A stretch of DNA of 64,000 nt from Kiloniellales bacterium (GTDB lineage Bacteria > Pseudomonadota > Alphaproteobacteria > Kiloniellales > JAKSDN01), in NCBI GenBank assembly GCA_030064845.1, contig JASJEC010000051.1, forward strand, positions 1 to 64,000, given 5' to 3'. Numbering within the stretch: the first letter of the stretch is position 1; every line of letters begins with the position of its first letter. The translations under genes and the position numbers were made by a program. The notes beneath the pieces were generated by a model. The model was not told the DNA's origin. It worked only from the letters and a program-made list of their open reading frames with translations, and made no database searches. Shown one piece after another: positions 1 through 9,171 of this stretch.

Positions 1-545
1 GACAGGCCGGCGCCGGCCCACCACTGCTCGGGCCAGCCGCCGCCGAAGGCCGAGACCAGGGTAACGGCCACTGCCGAGACGGCGATGCCCGCGCCGACGC
101 CGGCGAAGTGCAAAGCCGAGAGGCCGCCGCGGCCGCCGGCGGCGAGGCGTTCCAGCACCAGGGCCGAGGCGTAGACCATGACGAAGGCGCTGGCCATGCC
201 GCCCGCCAGGCGGAGCAGGAGGAAAACCGGCATCGCGGTGGTCAGCGCCATGGCGCCCGTGGTCAGCGCGCTGACCGCGAGCGCCGCCAGCAGCCAGCCC
301 CGCCGCGAGCCTGGAATTCCGGGCAGCGCGGCGAGCAGCGCGCCCAGCAGATAGCCCAGGAAGTTGGCCGACGCGATCAGGCCGGCCTCGCTCTTGGAGA
401 GTGCCAGCGCCTCGGCCATGAAGGGCAGGATGGGGGTGTAGATGAAGCGCCCGATGCCGATGGCCGCGGCAAGCGCGAGCAGGCCGCCGAAGGCCAGAAG
501 CAGCGGCCGGTCCGTCGGGCCGTTTGCCGAGAGGCTCGTCGTCAT
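1..545 (-). CDS. MFS transporter, YbfB/YjiJ-like (partial, 3' end outside window)
   Basis: This is the N-terminal 181 codons of an integral membrane transporter that runs off the left edge of the window. The minus-strand ATG at 543-545 opens a frame starting MTTSLSANGPTDRPLLLAFGG, followed by hydrophobic helices and the segment GIGRFIYTPILPFM, which resembles the YbfB/YjiJ branch of the major facilitator superfamily. Glycine- and alanine-rich helices follow (ANFLGYLLGALLAALPG). The ATG overlaps the TGA of the upstream gamma-glutamylcyclotransferase-like gene (ATGA), so the two are probably translationally coupled. The substrate cannot be told from sequence; many relatives are uncharacterised drug or sugar exporters. 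Confidence 0.8.
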   Translation of the reverse strand, partial: MTTSLSANGPTDRPLLLAFGGLLALAAAIGIGRFIYTPILPFMAEALALSKSEAGLIASANFLGYLLGALLAALPGIPGSRRGWLLAALAVSALTTGAMALTTAMPVFLLLRLAGGMASAFVMVYASALVLERLAAGGRGGLSALHFAGVGAGIAVSAVAVTLVSAFGGGWPEQWWAGAGL

Positions 546-988
546 GAGCCTTTTCCTCGACCGCCCGAGCCGGCGCCGCGGCGCGACGCCGGGACGTAGT
601 GCGGGTCGTGCCGGTACTCCTCGAGAAAGTCCGTGTGGACTTCTCCGATGCCTTCGCGCGCCTTGACGTAGGTCCAGGCGGGGTCCGGATCTTCGGCGCC
701 CGCGATGCTGACCGCGATTTCGATCCGCTCATAGCCGCCCGGCAGGTGCGTGCCTTCGAGACGGTCGAGCAGGGCCAGGCCGTCGCCGTCCACGGCGTAG
801 AGCTCGCCCAACACCCGGCGTCCCGCTCCCGGCTCGGCGATCAGCACGGGCGAGAACCAGGGGCCGGCGATGACCAGCGGAAAGGCCTCGAGGGTGCGGC
901 AGACCGCCAGGAAGCGCTGCCCGGCGAGTCCGGTCTGGTGATAGGGGAAGCCGCGCTTGAGCGTTCCATAAACGAAGACGCGGTGCAT
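542..988 (-). CDS. Gamma-glutamylcyclotransferase-like (YtfP/GGCT) protein
   Basis: A 148-residue protein of the gamma-glutamylcyclotransferase/YtfP fold. The N-terminal signature VFVYGTLKRGFPYH is the substrate-binding YGTLxxG loop of the family. The motif LDRLEGTHLPGGYERIEI contains the Glu expected to act as general base. The family releases 5-oxoproline from gamma-glutamyl compounds, but many YtfP members have no proven substrate. I chose the ATG at 986-988 because the signature begins within a few residues of it; a longer frame extends to 1057 without family character. The C-terminal tail is Gly/Arg-rich. A possible functional link is the 5-oxoprolinase encoded 47 kb away in the same window, but that is only suggestive. 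Confidence 0.85.
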   Translation of the reverse strand: MHRVFVYGTLKRGFPYHQTGLAGQRFLAVCRTLEAFPLVIAGPWFSPVLIAEPGAGRRVLGELYAVDGDGLALLDRLEGTHLPGGYERIEIAVSIAGAEDPDPAWTYVKAREGIGEVHTDFLEEYRHDPHYVPASRRGAGSGGRGKGS

Positions 989-1134
989 CGATCTGTTCCG
1001 TCGCTCGCCGCGGACCGCTCTGACACTGTATTGCATTCGTTCGTCGGGCGCGCGCATCTCGCATGCTATAGGAAAAAGTTGATCCTAGCCGGCATGTCGT
1101 ACGTAAATGTTTGGCTGAGGGGGTAAACATAAAC

Positions 1135-2418
1135 ATGGACGGGCAGGCCATCGCGGTTGTCGCCGCAGGACTCATCGGCTTTGCGCTGGTTTCCCGGCGG
1201 CTCGAGAGCAGCATCTTGACGCCGCCGATGGTGTTCACGGCCTTCGGGTTGGTCATCGGCGAGGCCGTGCTCGGGCTGGCCGATCTGGACCTCGGCCACG
1301 GGTTCATTCACGGCCTCGCCGAGGTCACGCTGATCCTCGTTCTCTTCTCCGACGCGGCCCGGATCGATCTGGGCCAACTGCGGCGCGATCACGATCTGCC
1401 GCAGCGCATGCTCCTGGTCGGCATGCCGCTCACGATCGCCGCCGGTACGGCCGTGGCCCTCGGCCTGCCGCTCGGCCTCGGCTTCTGGGAGGCGGCGCTG
1501 CTCGCGGCGATCTTGGCGCCGACCGACGCGGCGCTCGGCCAGTCGGTGGTGTCCAGCCCTATGGTCCCGGCGCGTATTCGCCAGGCGCTCAACGTTGAGA
1601 GCGGTCTGAACGACGGCATCGCCCTGCCGGTCGTGCTGTTCTTCGGCTGCATGGCGAGCGCGACCCATGCCGAGGCGGGCGAGCAGAACTGGCTCCTGTT
1701 CGGCGCCATGCAGATTACGCTCGGCCCGCTCGCCGGCCTGGCCGTCGGGGTGCTGGGCGCGAAGCTGATCGACCGGGCGGTTGAGCGGGAGTGGATGGGC
1801 GAGAGCTTCCAGGGGCCGGCCATCCTGGGAACCGCCCTGCTGGCCTATGCTGGGGCCGAGCTGATCGGCGGCAACGGCTTCATCGCCGCCTTCGTTTCCG
1901 GGATGATGTTCGGCAACCAGGTGCGCGGGCGCTGCGGCTTCATCTTCGAGTTCGCCGAGTCGGAAGGCCAGCTCCTGACCCTGGTCACCTTCCTGATCTT
2001 CGGCGCGGCGATCCTGCCCGAAGCCGCGGGCCGCATCGACTGGGCGATCGTGCTCTACGGCGTGCTGAGCCTGACGCTGCTGCGCATGATCCCGGTCGCG
2101 CTCTCCCTGCTGGGCGCCCGGCTGCGCCTGCCGACCATCTTCTTCCTCGCCTGGTTCGGGCCGCGCGGCTTGGCCTCGCTGCTGTTCGGCCTGCTGGTCT
2201 TGGAAGAGGTCGTCTCGCCCGGCGTCCAGACCGTTCTGGTGACCATCATCGTCACCGTGGCGCTGAGCATACTGGCGCACGGCGTGACCGCCGGGCCCGC
2301 CGCGCGCTGGTACGGCCGACTGGCGGAGCGATTGGGCGACAGCGAGGAGATGAAGCCGGTTTCCGAGCTGCCAACCCGCAGCGGCATGGTGGCCGCGTCA
2401 AGCGGGCCGCTTTCGTAA
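1135..2418 (+). CDS. Cation:proton antiporter, CPA family
   Basis: A 427-residue polytopic membrane protein resembling NhaP/KefB-type sodium or potassium proton antiporters. About 12 hydrophobic segments are visible. The central block contains ILAPTDAALGQSVV and NVESGLNDGIALPV, which correspond to the family's TD and ND ion-binding motifs in the membrane core. The end, after FGPRGLASLLFGLLV, is a short hydrophilic tail without an RCK/TrkA domain. I prefer the ATG at 1135, preceded by GAGGGGG; a TTG at 1111 would add eight residues. It is divergent from the GGCT-like gene with about 146 bp between them, so both promoters should lie there. The transported ion cannot be decided from sequence. 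Confidence 0.85.
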   Translation: MDGQAIAVVAAGLIGFALVSRRLESSILTPPMVFTAFGLVIGEAVLGLADLDLGHGFIHGLAEVTLILVLFSDAARIDLGQLRRDHDLPQRMLLVGMPLTIAAGTAVALGLPLGLGFWEAALLAAILAPTDAALGQSVVSSPMVPARIRQALNVESGLNDGIALPVVLFFGCMASATHAEAGEQNWLLFGAMQITLGPLAGLAVGVLGAKLIDRAVEREWMGESFQGPAILGTALLAYAGAELIGGNGFIAAFVSGMMFGNQVRGRCGFIFEFAESEGQLLTLVTFLIFGAAILPEAAGRIDWAIVLYGVLSLTLLRMIPVALSLLGARLRLPTIFFLAWFGPRGLASLLFGLLVLEEVVSPGVQTVLVTIIVTVALSILAHGVTAGPAARWYGRLAERLGDSEEMKPVSELPTRSGMVAASSGPLS

Positions 2419-2446
2419 GAGCTGAAAACAGAGGAGAGAACAATCG

Positions 2447-3190
2447 ATGTTGAACGAACAGCAAGAAAAGTGGTGCAGCGAGAGCAAGTGGGACTACTCC
2501 GACTTGAACGCGCTCTTCTTGAACTGCACCCTGAAGCGCTCGCCGGGCCTCTCCCACACCGAGGGGCTGATCCGCATCGCCCGGGCGATCTTCGAGAAGA
2601 ACGGCGTCAAGACCGAAACCATCCGCCCGGTCGACCACGCCATCGCGACCGGCGTCTATCCCGACATGAAAGAGCACGGCTGGGAGCGGGACGACTGGCC
2701 GGAGATCTACAATAAGGTCGAGGCGGCCGACATTCTGGTGATCACCTCGCCGATCTGGCTGGGCGAGAAGTCCTCGATCTGCACCCAGGTGATCGAGCGG
2801 CTCTACGCCAACTCCCACATTCTCAACGCCGAAGGCCAGTACGCCTACTACGGCAAGGTCGGCGGCTGCCTGATCACCGGCAACGAGGACGGCGCCAAGC
2901 ACTGCTCGATGAACATCCTCTACTCGCTGCAGCACCTGGGCTACGTGATCCCGCCCCAGGCCGACTCCGGCTGGCTCGGCCCGGCGGGACCGGGGCCCTC
3001 CTACCTGGACCCCGATTCGGGTGGGCCGGAGAACGACTTCACCAACCGCAACACGACCTTCATGGCCTGGAACCTCCTGCACCTGGCGCGCATGATCAAG
3101 GACGCCGGCGGCATCCCGGCCCACGGCAACCAGCGCTCGGCCTGGGACGCCGGCTGCCGCTTCGACTATCCCAACCCGGAGTACCGGTGA
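2447..3190 (+). CDS. Flavodoxin-fold NAD(P)H-dependent oxidoreductase
   Basis: A 247-residue cytoplasmic protein of the NADPH-dependent FMN reductase/flavodoxin superfamily. The first beta strand and phosphate-loop region reads LFLNCTLKRSPGLSHTEGL, followed by a Rossmann-like alternation and the segment ADILVITSPIWLGEKSS, which matches the FMN-contacting loop of the family. GGCLITGNEDGAKHC is the next flavin loop. The ATG at 2447 is preceded by GAGGAGAG, a good ribosome binding site. It follows the antiporter on the same strand after 28 bp and may be cotranscribed. Its electron acceptor is unknown; quinone, azo or nitro compounds are typical of relatives. Confidence 0.8.
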   Translation: MLNEQQEKWCSESKWDYSDLNALFLNCTLKRSPGLSHTEGLIRIARAIFEKNGVKTETIRPVDHAIATGVYPDMKEHGWERDDWPEIYNKVEAADILVITSPIWLGEKSSICTQVIERLYANSHILNAEGQYAYYGKVGGCLITGNEDGAKHCSMNILYSLQHLGYVIPPQADSGWLGPAGPGPSYLDPDSGGPENDFTNRNTTFMAWNLLHLARMIKDAGGIPAHGNQRSAWDAGCRFDYPNPEYR

Positions 3191-3194
3191 GCCT

Positions 3195-4205
3195 TCAATA
3201 GGCGTGCTGGAGCTTCAGGTAGTCGTAGCGGTCGCCCGAGGTGACGGTCAGGTCGGTCGGCTGTGCGCCGCGCAGCACGGTAAGCGGCACCTTCACGCCG
3301 GCGTCGCCGAGCGCCCAGATCTTGCGGTAGAAGTCCGCGGTGTCGGCAACCGGCTCGCCCTTGACCGCGAGTATCAGGTCTTCCGCCTCGAGGCCGGCTG
3401 CTGCTGCCGGACCTTCCGGCGCCACGCGGGTGACGAAGACCCGGCCGTGGGCCTCCTCGGCATAGACGCCGAGCCAGGGTCGGGGCGTGGCCGCGGCGCG
3501 CCCCTTCTCCAGCAGCTCGGCGAGGATCGGCTTGAGCGCGTCGATCGGCACGAACATGTTGCCGGGCAGGCCGGCGTCCTCCGCGGCGTCGGCGACCAGC
3601 AGCGAGCCGATGCCAAGCAGCCGGCCGTCTTCGCCGATCAGGCTGGCGCCGCCGTAGCCGGGGTGCGGCGGCGTGGTGAAGATCGCCTGGGGCAGCAGAT
3701 ACTCCCAATAGCCGGCGAACTCGCGGCGCGAGACGACGAAGGCCGCGCTGGCCGAGACGCTGTCGGCGAAGCTGGCGACCAGCACCCGGCTCTGCGGATC
3801 CAGCGCGTCCGAGCTGCCCAGCGGGATCGGTTCGACATCCAGGCTGCCGATCGCGCGCAGCAGGCCGAAGCCGGTGTCGTAGTCGTAGGCCAGGATCTCG
3901 GCCGGCAGTGCCCGGTCTTCCGGCAGGAGGATCTCGGCCGACTCCGCCTCCAGGATAAGATAGCCGATGGTGAGCACCAGACCGGCTTCGCCGATCACCA
4001 CGCCGGAGCCCTCGCGCTGGGTGCCCAGCACCGGGGCGGTCCGCGCATCGGCGGGGATCGTCGCGCGCACGCCGACCACCGCGTCGAGCACATCCGCCCG
4101 GGCGGGCGACAGCGCCAGCAGGACCGCGACCAGTGCGGCGAGTAGGAGGAGCCCGCGTAGCGCGCTGGGGTTCTGAAAGCGGCGGGCTTTGGCAGAGGCG
4201 GGCAT
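3195..4205 (-). CDS. HtrA/DegP-like periplasmic protein with all three catalytic residues replaced
   Basis: A 336-residue protein with an N-terminal signal (residues about 17-37, ending SPARAD), a trypsin-like S1C domain (about 40-235) and a C-terminal PDZ domain (about 242-325, with WLGVYAEEA and PAAAAGLEAEDLI). The fold landmarks of HtrA are present, but the triad is not. The His motif TNxHVV reads LTIGYLIL (Tyr82), the Asp motif TDLALL reads TGFGLL (Gly112), and the Ser motif GNSGGP reads GYGGAS (Gly185). It should therefore be proteolytically inactive while keeping peptide or PDZ-ligand binding. The start was set at the ATG at 4203-4205, directly before the signal peptide. It lies 74 bp downstream of the aspartoacylase-like gene on the same strand. 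Confidence 0.8.
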   Translation of the reverse strand: MPASAKARRFQNPSALRGLLLLAALVAVLLALSPARADVLDAVVGVRATIPADARTAPVLGTQREGSGVVIGEAGLVLTIGYLILEAESAEILLPEDRALPAEILAYDYDTGFGLLRAIGSLDVEPIPLGSSDALDPQSRVLVASFADSVSASAAFVVSRREFAGYWEYLLPQAIFTTPPHPGYGGASLIGEDGRLLGIGSLLVADAAEDAGLPGNMFVPIDALKPILAELLEKGRAAATPRPWLGVYAEEAHGRVFVTRVAPEGPAAAAGLEAEDLILAVKGEPVADTADFYRKIWALGDAGVKVPLTVLRGAQPTDLTVTSGDRYDYLKLQHAY

Positions 4206-4279
4206 GGCGGCCGTTCCTTCTCGATGCCGGTAAAGCAGCATAGCACGGGCGGCGCCCGAGAGCAGACGGTAAGGCCCGC

Positions 4280-5422
4280 TCAGTCTTCCAGGAGATAGCC
4301 GCCTTCGCGGTGGCCGAGCGGCTGGTCCCCGACCACCTTGGCCACCGTCGTGCCGGGCGTGACGTACTTGAGCAGGCGGCGCGACAGCAGCAGGCCGCTC
4401 GCCCGCGTGACGATGGGCTGGCGGCCCTTCGCCGGGTCCTCCGCCGCCGGGTCGATCAGCTCGGCGATCATCTGACCCGCCGAGACCTGGTCGCCCAGCG
4501 CCGCCGTGTAGCTGAGCACGCCGGCCGCCGGCGCCTTGACCGAGTCTGCGGCGTCCAGGCGGGTCGCGGTGCAGAGCGCCGCGGGAATCGGTCCCGGGTC
4601 GCCGGCGATCACGCCGCGGCGTTGAAGGACGCGGAATAGCGCGGCGGCGTCGGCCGCGGCCAGCGCGTCGGCGACGTCGGCCTGACCGCGCAGCTCGACC
4701 GTGGCCGAGAAGCAGCCCTGGGGTATCGGATGGTCCGGAAAGCGTTCGGCGAGGCGCGTCCAGACCGACGAGAAGGCTTCGTCGAAGGGATCGCCGCCCG
4801 CGGGGTCGGAGGTCATGACCGCGCGGCACTCAAGCTCGGCCGCCAGATCGGCCGCCGCCGGCCAGAGCGCCGGGATGATGAAGAGGTGCATGAGCGCATC
4901 GTCGTCGCAGTGCAGGTCGAGCACCAGGTCCGACTGGCAGGCCTCGCGCGCGAGGACTCGGCGCAGGCCCTGGATCTCACTGGCCGCCGGCAGGGCCGCG
5001 ACGACCTCGGCCATGGCCGCGCGGATCAGGGCGACGTTCGCCTCGCCGTTGTCCGTCAGCTTTCCCGCCACCTTGTCGGCGACGGGCGCCAGCAGGTCCG
5101 GCCAGTTGCGGTTGAAATTGCCGGCGCCGCCCAGCTCGTAGCGGCCCAGGTGGTAGGCGTTGACGACGTTGCCGAGGCCGAGCGGGTTGGCGTAGGGCAC
5201 CAGCACGATCTCGCCCGTGATCTCTCCCGCCGCTGCGGCCGCGTCGAGCAGGCGGGCGAGGTGGTGCGCGACAAGAAGGGCCGGGGTCTCGTCGGCGTGG
5301 ACCGAGGCCTGCAGGTAGGCCCTGGGGCGCGCGCCGGCCGCGCCGTAGCGCCGCAGCATCACCCGGCGCGCGGTCCCGGGCGTCGAACCGGGCAGGGAGA
5401 TTTCTTCGATGGAGCGGGTCAT
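4280..5422 (-). CDS. Succinylglutamate desuccinylase/aspartoacylase family zinc hydrolase
   Basis: A 380-residue M14-like zinc amidohydrolase. The first zinc motif is seen in ASVHADETPALL (HxxE), the third ligand in LVLDLHCDDDALMH, and the catalytic Glu in FSATVELRGQAD. After it comes a small beta domain (GVLSYTAALGDQVSAGQMI) that resembles a biotinyl/lipoyl barrel, common in this subfamily. Family members deacylate N-acyl amino acids such as N-acetylaspartate or succinylglutamate; no astCADBE genes are nearby, so the substrate is open. The ATG at 5420-5422 was preferred to an upstream alternative at 5458 because the latter adds a non-conserved leader. It is divergent from the DUF1761 gene across about 125 bp. 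Confidence 0.83.
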   Translation of the reverse strand: MTRSIEEISLPGSTPGTARRVMLRRYGAAGARPRAYLQASVHADETPALLVAHHLARLLDAAAAAGEITGEIVLVPYANPLGLGNVVNAYHLGRYELGGAGNFNRNWPDLLAPVADKVAGKLTDNGEANVALIRAAMAEVVAALPAASEIQGLRRVLAREACQSDLVLDLHCDDDALMHLFIIPALWPAAADLAAELECRAVMTSDPAGGDPFDEAFSSVWTRLAERFPDHPIPQGCFSATVELRGQADVADALAAADAAALFRVLQRRGVIAGDPGPIPAALCTATRLDAADSVKAPAAGVLSYTAALGDQVSAGQMIAELIDPAAEDPAKGRQPIVTRASGLLLSRRLLKYVTPGTTVAKVVGDQPLGHREGGYLLED

Positions 5423-5547
5423 GGCGTTACTAGAGAATGGCCCGTTCCGCCGGGTCAAGTGTCAGATACCGACGGGCGCTCTTTTGCGGTCCGCTCCGAT
5501 CGGACAGGATCGAAGAGAAGGCGTGAGACCCATGCGGGAGGAGAAGG

Positions 5548-5964
5548 ATGGTTTTCGCGGGCATGAACTATCTGGCGATTCTGGTCGCGGCGGTCGCCAG
5601 TTTCGCCTTCGGCGCGGTCTACTACACGGTGCTGGGCAAGGCCTGGATGGCGGCGCTCGGCAAGACGGAGGCGGAGGTCCGGGAGGGCGCCACCTCAGCG
5701 CTGTCGTTCGTCATCGCCGCGGTGGCGCAGCTGGTCATGGCCTGGGTCCTGGCCGGGACGCTGGGTCATCTCGGTGAGGGTCAGGTCACGATGAGGAACG
5801 GGGTGATTACCGCCGGTTTCGTCTGGGTCGGGTTCGTGCTCACCACCATGGCGGTCAACCACACCTTTCAGGGCGCGCGGCGCATGCTGACCGTGATCGA
5901 CGGCGGCTTCTGGCTCGGCGTTCTGCTGATCCAGGGCGTCATCATCGGCCAGTTCGGCGTCTAG
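5548..5964 (+). CDS. DUF1761 family small membrane protein
   Basis: A 138-residue integral membrane protein with four predicted helices: residues about 6-27, 50-74, 88-107 and 118-137. The N-terminal pattern MNYLAILVAAVASFAFGAVYY with a following LGKAWMAALGK is typical of DUF1761 proteins, whose function is unknown. A strong Shine-Dalgarno (GGAGGAG) precedes the ATG at 5548. It sits alone between the divergent aspartoacylase-like gene and the helicase gene 55 bp downstream, and could be cotranscribed with the latter. Confidence 0.8.
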   Translation: MVFAGMNYLAILVAAVASFAFGAVYYTVLGKAWMAALGKTEAEVREGATSALSFVIAAVAQLVMAWVLAGTLGHLGEGQVTMRNGVITAGFVWVGFVLTTMAVNHTFQGARRMLTVIDGGFWLGVLLIQGVIIGQFGV

Positions 5965-6019
5965 ACCGCGGGGCGCAAGGCGGGTCTTTGGTAATCGGGC
6001 GCCTCTGGTATAAGGAGCC

Positions 6020-8305
6020 ATGGCGGAAAGCCTCGACGTCCAAAGCGAAGACCTGCGCTATCCCTATCTCGCCGCGCTCAACGAGGCGCAGCGCGAGGCC
6101 GTGCTGGCGCTCGACGGGCCGGTGCTGGTTCTGGCCGGCGCCGGGACCGGCAAGACCCGCGTCCTGACCACGCGCCTGGCGCATCTCCTGATCACCGGCA
6201 AGGCGTCGCCGGGCCAGATCCTCGCGGTCACCTTCACCAACAAGGCCGCCTCAGAGATGAAGCAGCGGGTCGCCGCCCTGATCGGCCGCCCGGTCGAGGG
6301 CTGGTGGCTCGGCACCTTCCACTCGCTGGCCGCGCGCATGCTGCGGCGCCACGCGGAGCTGGTCGGTCTTCGCCCCGACTTCACGATCCTCGACACCGAC
6401 GACCAGCTGCGCCTGATCAAGCAGCTGCTCGAGGCCGAGGAGATCGATACCAAGAAGTCGCCGGCGCGCGCCGTGCTGGCGGTGATCGAGCGCTGGAAGG
6501 ACCGGGCGCTGACCCCTGACAAGGTGCCGGCGGGCCAGCGCGGCCAGGCCGCCGGCGAGCTGGCCGGCGGCCGCCTGATCGAGATCTACCGCGCCTACCA
6601 GGATCGCCTGAAGATCCTGAACGCCTGCGACTTCGGCGATCTGCTGCTGCACAGCGTGACCCTACTCCAGGACCACCCCGAAGTGCTCGAGGAGGCGCAC
6701 CGGCGCTTCCGCTACATCCTGGTCGACGAGTACCAGGACACCAACGTCGCCCAGTATCTCTGGCTCCGGCTGCTCGCCCAGGGCCACCGCAACCTCTGTT
6801 GCGTCGGCGACGACGACCAGTCGATCTACGGATGGCGCGGCGCCGAGGTCGGCAACATCCTGCGCTTCGAGAGCGACATGCCCGAGGCCAAGGTGGTGCG
6901 GCTGGAGCGCAACTACCGCTCGACCAGCCCGATCCTGGCGGCGGCCTCGGGTCTGATTGCCCACAACAAGGGCCGCCTCGGCAAGACGCTCTTCACCGAG
7001 GAGGGCGGCGGCCAATCCGAGCTGTTGCGCTGGCGTCGCGTCTACGACGGCGAGGCCGAGGCCCGCTTCGTCGGCGAGGAGATAGAGGCGCTGCAACGCA
7101 AGGGCCACGCGCTGTCCGAGATCGCCATCCTGGTCCGCGCCGGCGCCCAGACCCGCGAGTTCGAGGAGCGCTTCATTACCCTCGGCCTGCCTTACCGGGT
7201 GGTTGGGGGCCCGCGCTTCTACGAGCGCATGGAGATCCGCGACGCGCTCTCCTACCTGCGCGTGGTGCAGCAGCCCGACCACGACCTCGCCTTCGAGCGG
7301 ATCCTCAACAAGCCCAAGCGCGGCCTCGGCGACGCCACCCTGCGCCTGCTGCACCGCCACGCCCGGGCCCAGGAGCTGCCGCTGCTGCGCGCCGCGGGAG
7401 AGCTGGTCGAAACCGACGAGCTGCGGCCCGCCGCGCGCCGCGCCCTGACCGACCTGCTGCTCGATTTCGCCCGCTGGCGCCAGCAGGCCCAGGACGGCGA
7501 CCACGTCGAGCTGGCCGAGACGGTTCTCGAGGAATCCGGCTACGTGCAGATGTGGCGCGATGACAAGTCGGCCGAGGCGCCGGGCCGGCTCGACAACCTC
7601 AAGGAGCTGATGGCCGCCCTGGCGGAGTTCGACAGCCTGGCCGGATTCCTCGAGCACGTCAGCCTGGTGATGGAGGCGATCGACAACCGCGACCAGGACC
7701 AGGTCACCCTGATGACCCTGCACGCCGCCAAGGGCCTGGAGTTCGACACGGTGTTCCTGCCCGGCTGGGAAGAGGGGATCTTCCCGAACCAGAGGGCGCT
7801 CGACCAGGGCGGCGTCGGTGGCCTGGAGGAAGAGCGGCGGCTGGCCTATGTCGGCCTGACCCGGGCGCGCAAGCGGGTCGTCATCTCCACCGCCGACAGC
7901 CGGCGCATCCACGGCACCTGGTCGGACAACTATCAGTCCCGCTTCATCGACGAACTGCCCGAGGACATGATCGAGCGCGAGATCGAACCCGGCATGTACA
8001 GCGCGCCGCGCGGCGGCTTCGCCGAACCGGCCGCCGGAGAGTGGGGCTCGAGCCGGCTGACGCCGGGCATGGCGCGCGCCCGGGAGCGGGCCGGACAGGC
8101 CAGCCGCTTCATCGAGCTGACCCCGACCCTGGTCGAGACCGATGCGCCGGGCGGCTACGGTGCGGGCGACCGGGTGTTTCACCGGAAGTTCGGCTACGGC
8201 ACGGTTGGGCGGGTCGAGGGCGAGCGCCTGACCATCGCCTTCGACAAGGCGGGCGAGAAGAAGGTCATGGCCGGCTTCGTCGTGCCCGAAGACCAGGCGG
8301 GCTGA
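6020..8305 (+). CDS. uvrD: UvrD/PcrA-type superfamily 1 DNA helicase
   Basis: A 761-residue ATP-dependent 3'-5' DNA helicase acting in nucleotide excision and mismatch repair and in clearing RecA filaments. Visible motifs are the Q-motif LNEAQREAV, Walker A AGAGTGKT (39-46), motif Ia TFTNKAASEM, Walker B YILVDEYQDTN, motif III GDDDQSIYGWRGA, motif IV RLERNYRS, and motifs V-VI LMTLHAAKGLEFD and RRLAYVGLTRARK. The C-terminal 50 residues (GYGAGDRVFHRKFGYGTV) form the PcrA/UvrD Tudor-like domain that contacts RNA polymerase. AAGGAG lies just upstream of the ATG. prmA begins five bases after the stop. No LexA-type box was found in front of it. Confidence 0.93.
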   Translation: MAESLDVQSEDLRYPYLAALNEAQREAVLALDGPVLVLAGAGTGKTRVLTTRLAHLLITGKASPGQILAVTFTNKAASEMKQRVAALIGRPVEGWWLGTFHSLAARMLRRHAELVGLRPDFTILDTDDQLRLIKQLLEAEEIDTKKSPARAVLAVIERWKDRALTPDKVPAGQRGQAAGELAGGRLIEIYRAYQDRLKILNACDFGDLLLHSVTLLQDHPEVLEEAHRRFRYILVDEYQDTNVAQYLWLRLLAQGHRNLCCVGDDDQSIYGWRGAEVGNILRFESDMPEAKVVRLERNYRSTSPILAAASGLIAHNKGRLGKTLFTEEGGGQSELLRWRRVYDGEAEARFVGEEIEALQRKGHALSEIAILVRAGAQTREFEERFITLGLPYRVVGGPRFYERMEIRDALSYLRVVQQPDHDLAFERILNKPKRGLGDATLRLLHRHARAQELPLLRAAGELVETDELRPAARRALTDLLLDFARWRQQAQDGDHVELAETVLEESGYVQMWRDDKSAEAPGRLDNLKELMAALAEFDSLAGFLEHVSLVMEAIDNRDQDQVTLMTLHAAKGLEFDTVFLPGWEEGIFPNQRALDQGGVGGLEEERRLAYVGLTRARKRVVISTADSRRIHGTWSDNYQSRFIDELPEDMIEREIEPGMYSAPRGGFAEPAAGEWGSSRLTPGMARARERAGQASRFIELTPTLVETDAPGGYGAGDRVFHRKFGYGTVGRVEGERLTIAFDKAGEKKVMAGFVVPEDQAG

Positions 8306-8310
8306 CGCGC

Positions 8311-9171
8311 TTGACCGCCTGGGTCCTGTCCCTCGAGGTGCCGCGCCCGGCGCTCCCGCTCTTCGAGGCGGCGCTGGAGACCCTCGGCGGCGCGCTGGTG
8401 GTCGACGAGAAGGGCGCTGCGGCGGCGCTGCGGCTCTACCTGGAGGGCGCACCTGACCGCGGCGCGGTGACCGCCTGCCTGGCCGCCGCGGCCGCGGCGG
8501 CGGGACTCGAGACCCCGCTCTTCGACAGCGCGCCCCTGCCCGAGGTCGACTGGGTCGCCGAGAGCCACAAGGCCCTGCCGCCCATCGCGGTCGGCCGTTT
8601 CTTCGTCCACGGCTCCCACGTGACCGATGTCCCGGCGGCCGGCCGGGTCCCGATCCTGATCGACGCCGCCACGGCCTTCGGCACGGGACGCCACGAGTCG
8701 ACGCGGGGCTGCCTTCTGGCCCTGAGCGCCCTGGCCAGGAAGCGGGCGGTCCACCGGCCGCTCGACATGGGCTGCGGCTCCGGCCTCCTGGCGATCGCCA
8801 TGGCGCGTCTCTGGCGCCGGCCCGTCCTGGCCGTCGACAACGACCGCCAGGCCGTCGCCGTGACCCGCGAAAACGCCGGCCTCAACCGGGTCCGGCCGCT
8901 GGTTCGGGCGCGCCTGGGCGAGGGCTACCGCGGGCCCGAGGTCGCGCGCCGCGGCCCCTACGACCTGATCGTTGCCAACATCCTGGCCGGACCGCTCGCG
9001 GCCATGGCGCCCGAGCTGGCTCGCCACCTGGCGCCGGGCGGGGTCGCGGTGCTCTCCGGCCTGCTCAGCCGACAGCAAGTATCGGTGCTGGCCGCGCACC
9101 GGGCCCAGGGCCTGCGTCTTGCGGGCAGGATCGAGCTGGGCGGTTGGACGACCCTGGTGCTTCGGCGGTAG
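8311..9171 (+). CDS. prmA: Ribosomal protein L11 methyltransferase
   Basis: A 286-residue SAM-dependent methyltransferase that trimethylates ribosomal protein L11. The SAM-binding motif I reads LDMGCGSGLLAIAMARL, and the catalytic (N/D)PP(Y/F)-like region is VANILAGPLAAMAPEL, which is the characteristic NIL..PL motif of PrmA. The conserved AFGTGRHEST loop, where the family has FGTGxHxTT, is also present. The start is set at a TTG (8311) six bases after the helicase stop codon because family similarity begins there (TAWVLSLEV); no ATG in the right place exists. It is probably expressed from the helicase promoter. Confidence 0.88.
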   Translation: MTAWVLSLEVPRPALPLFEAALETLGGALVVDEKGAAAALRLYLEGAPDRGAVTACLAAAAAAAGLETPLFDSAPLPEVDWVAESHKALPPIAVGRFFVHGSHVTDVPAAGRVPILIDAATAFGTGRHESTRGCLLALSALARKRAVHRPLDMGCGSGLLAIAMARLWRRPVLAVDNDRQAVAVTRENAGLNRVRPLVRARLGEGYRGPEVARRGPYDLIVANILAGPLAAMAPELARHLAPGGVAVLSGLLSRQQVSVLAAHRAQGLRLAGRIELGGWTTLVLRR

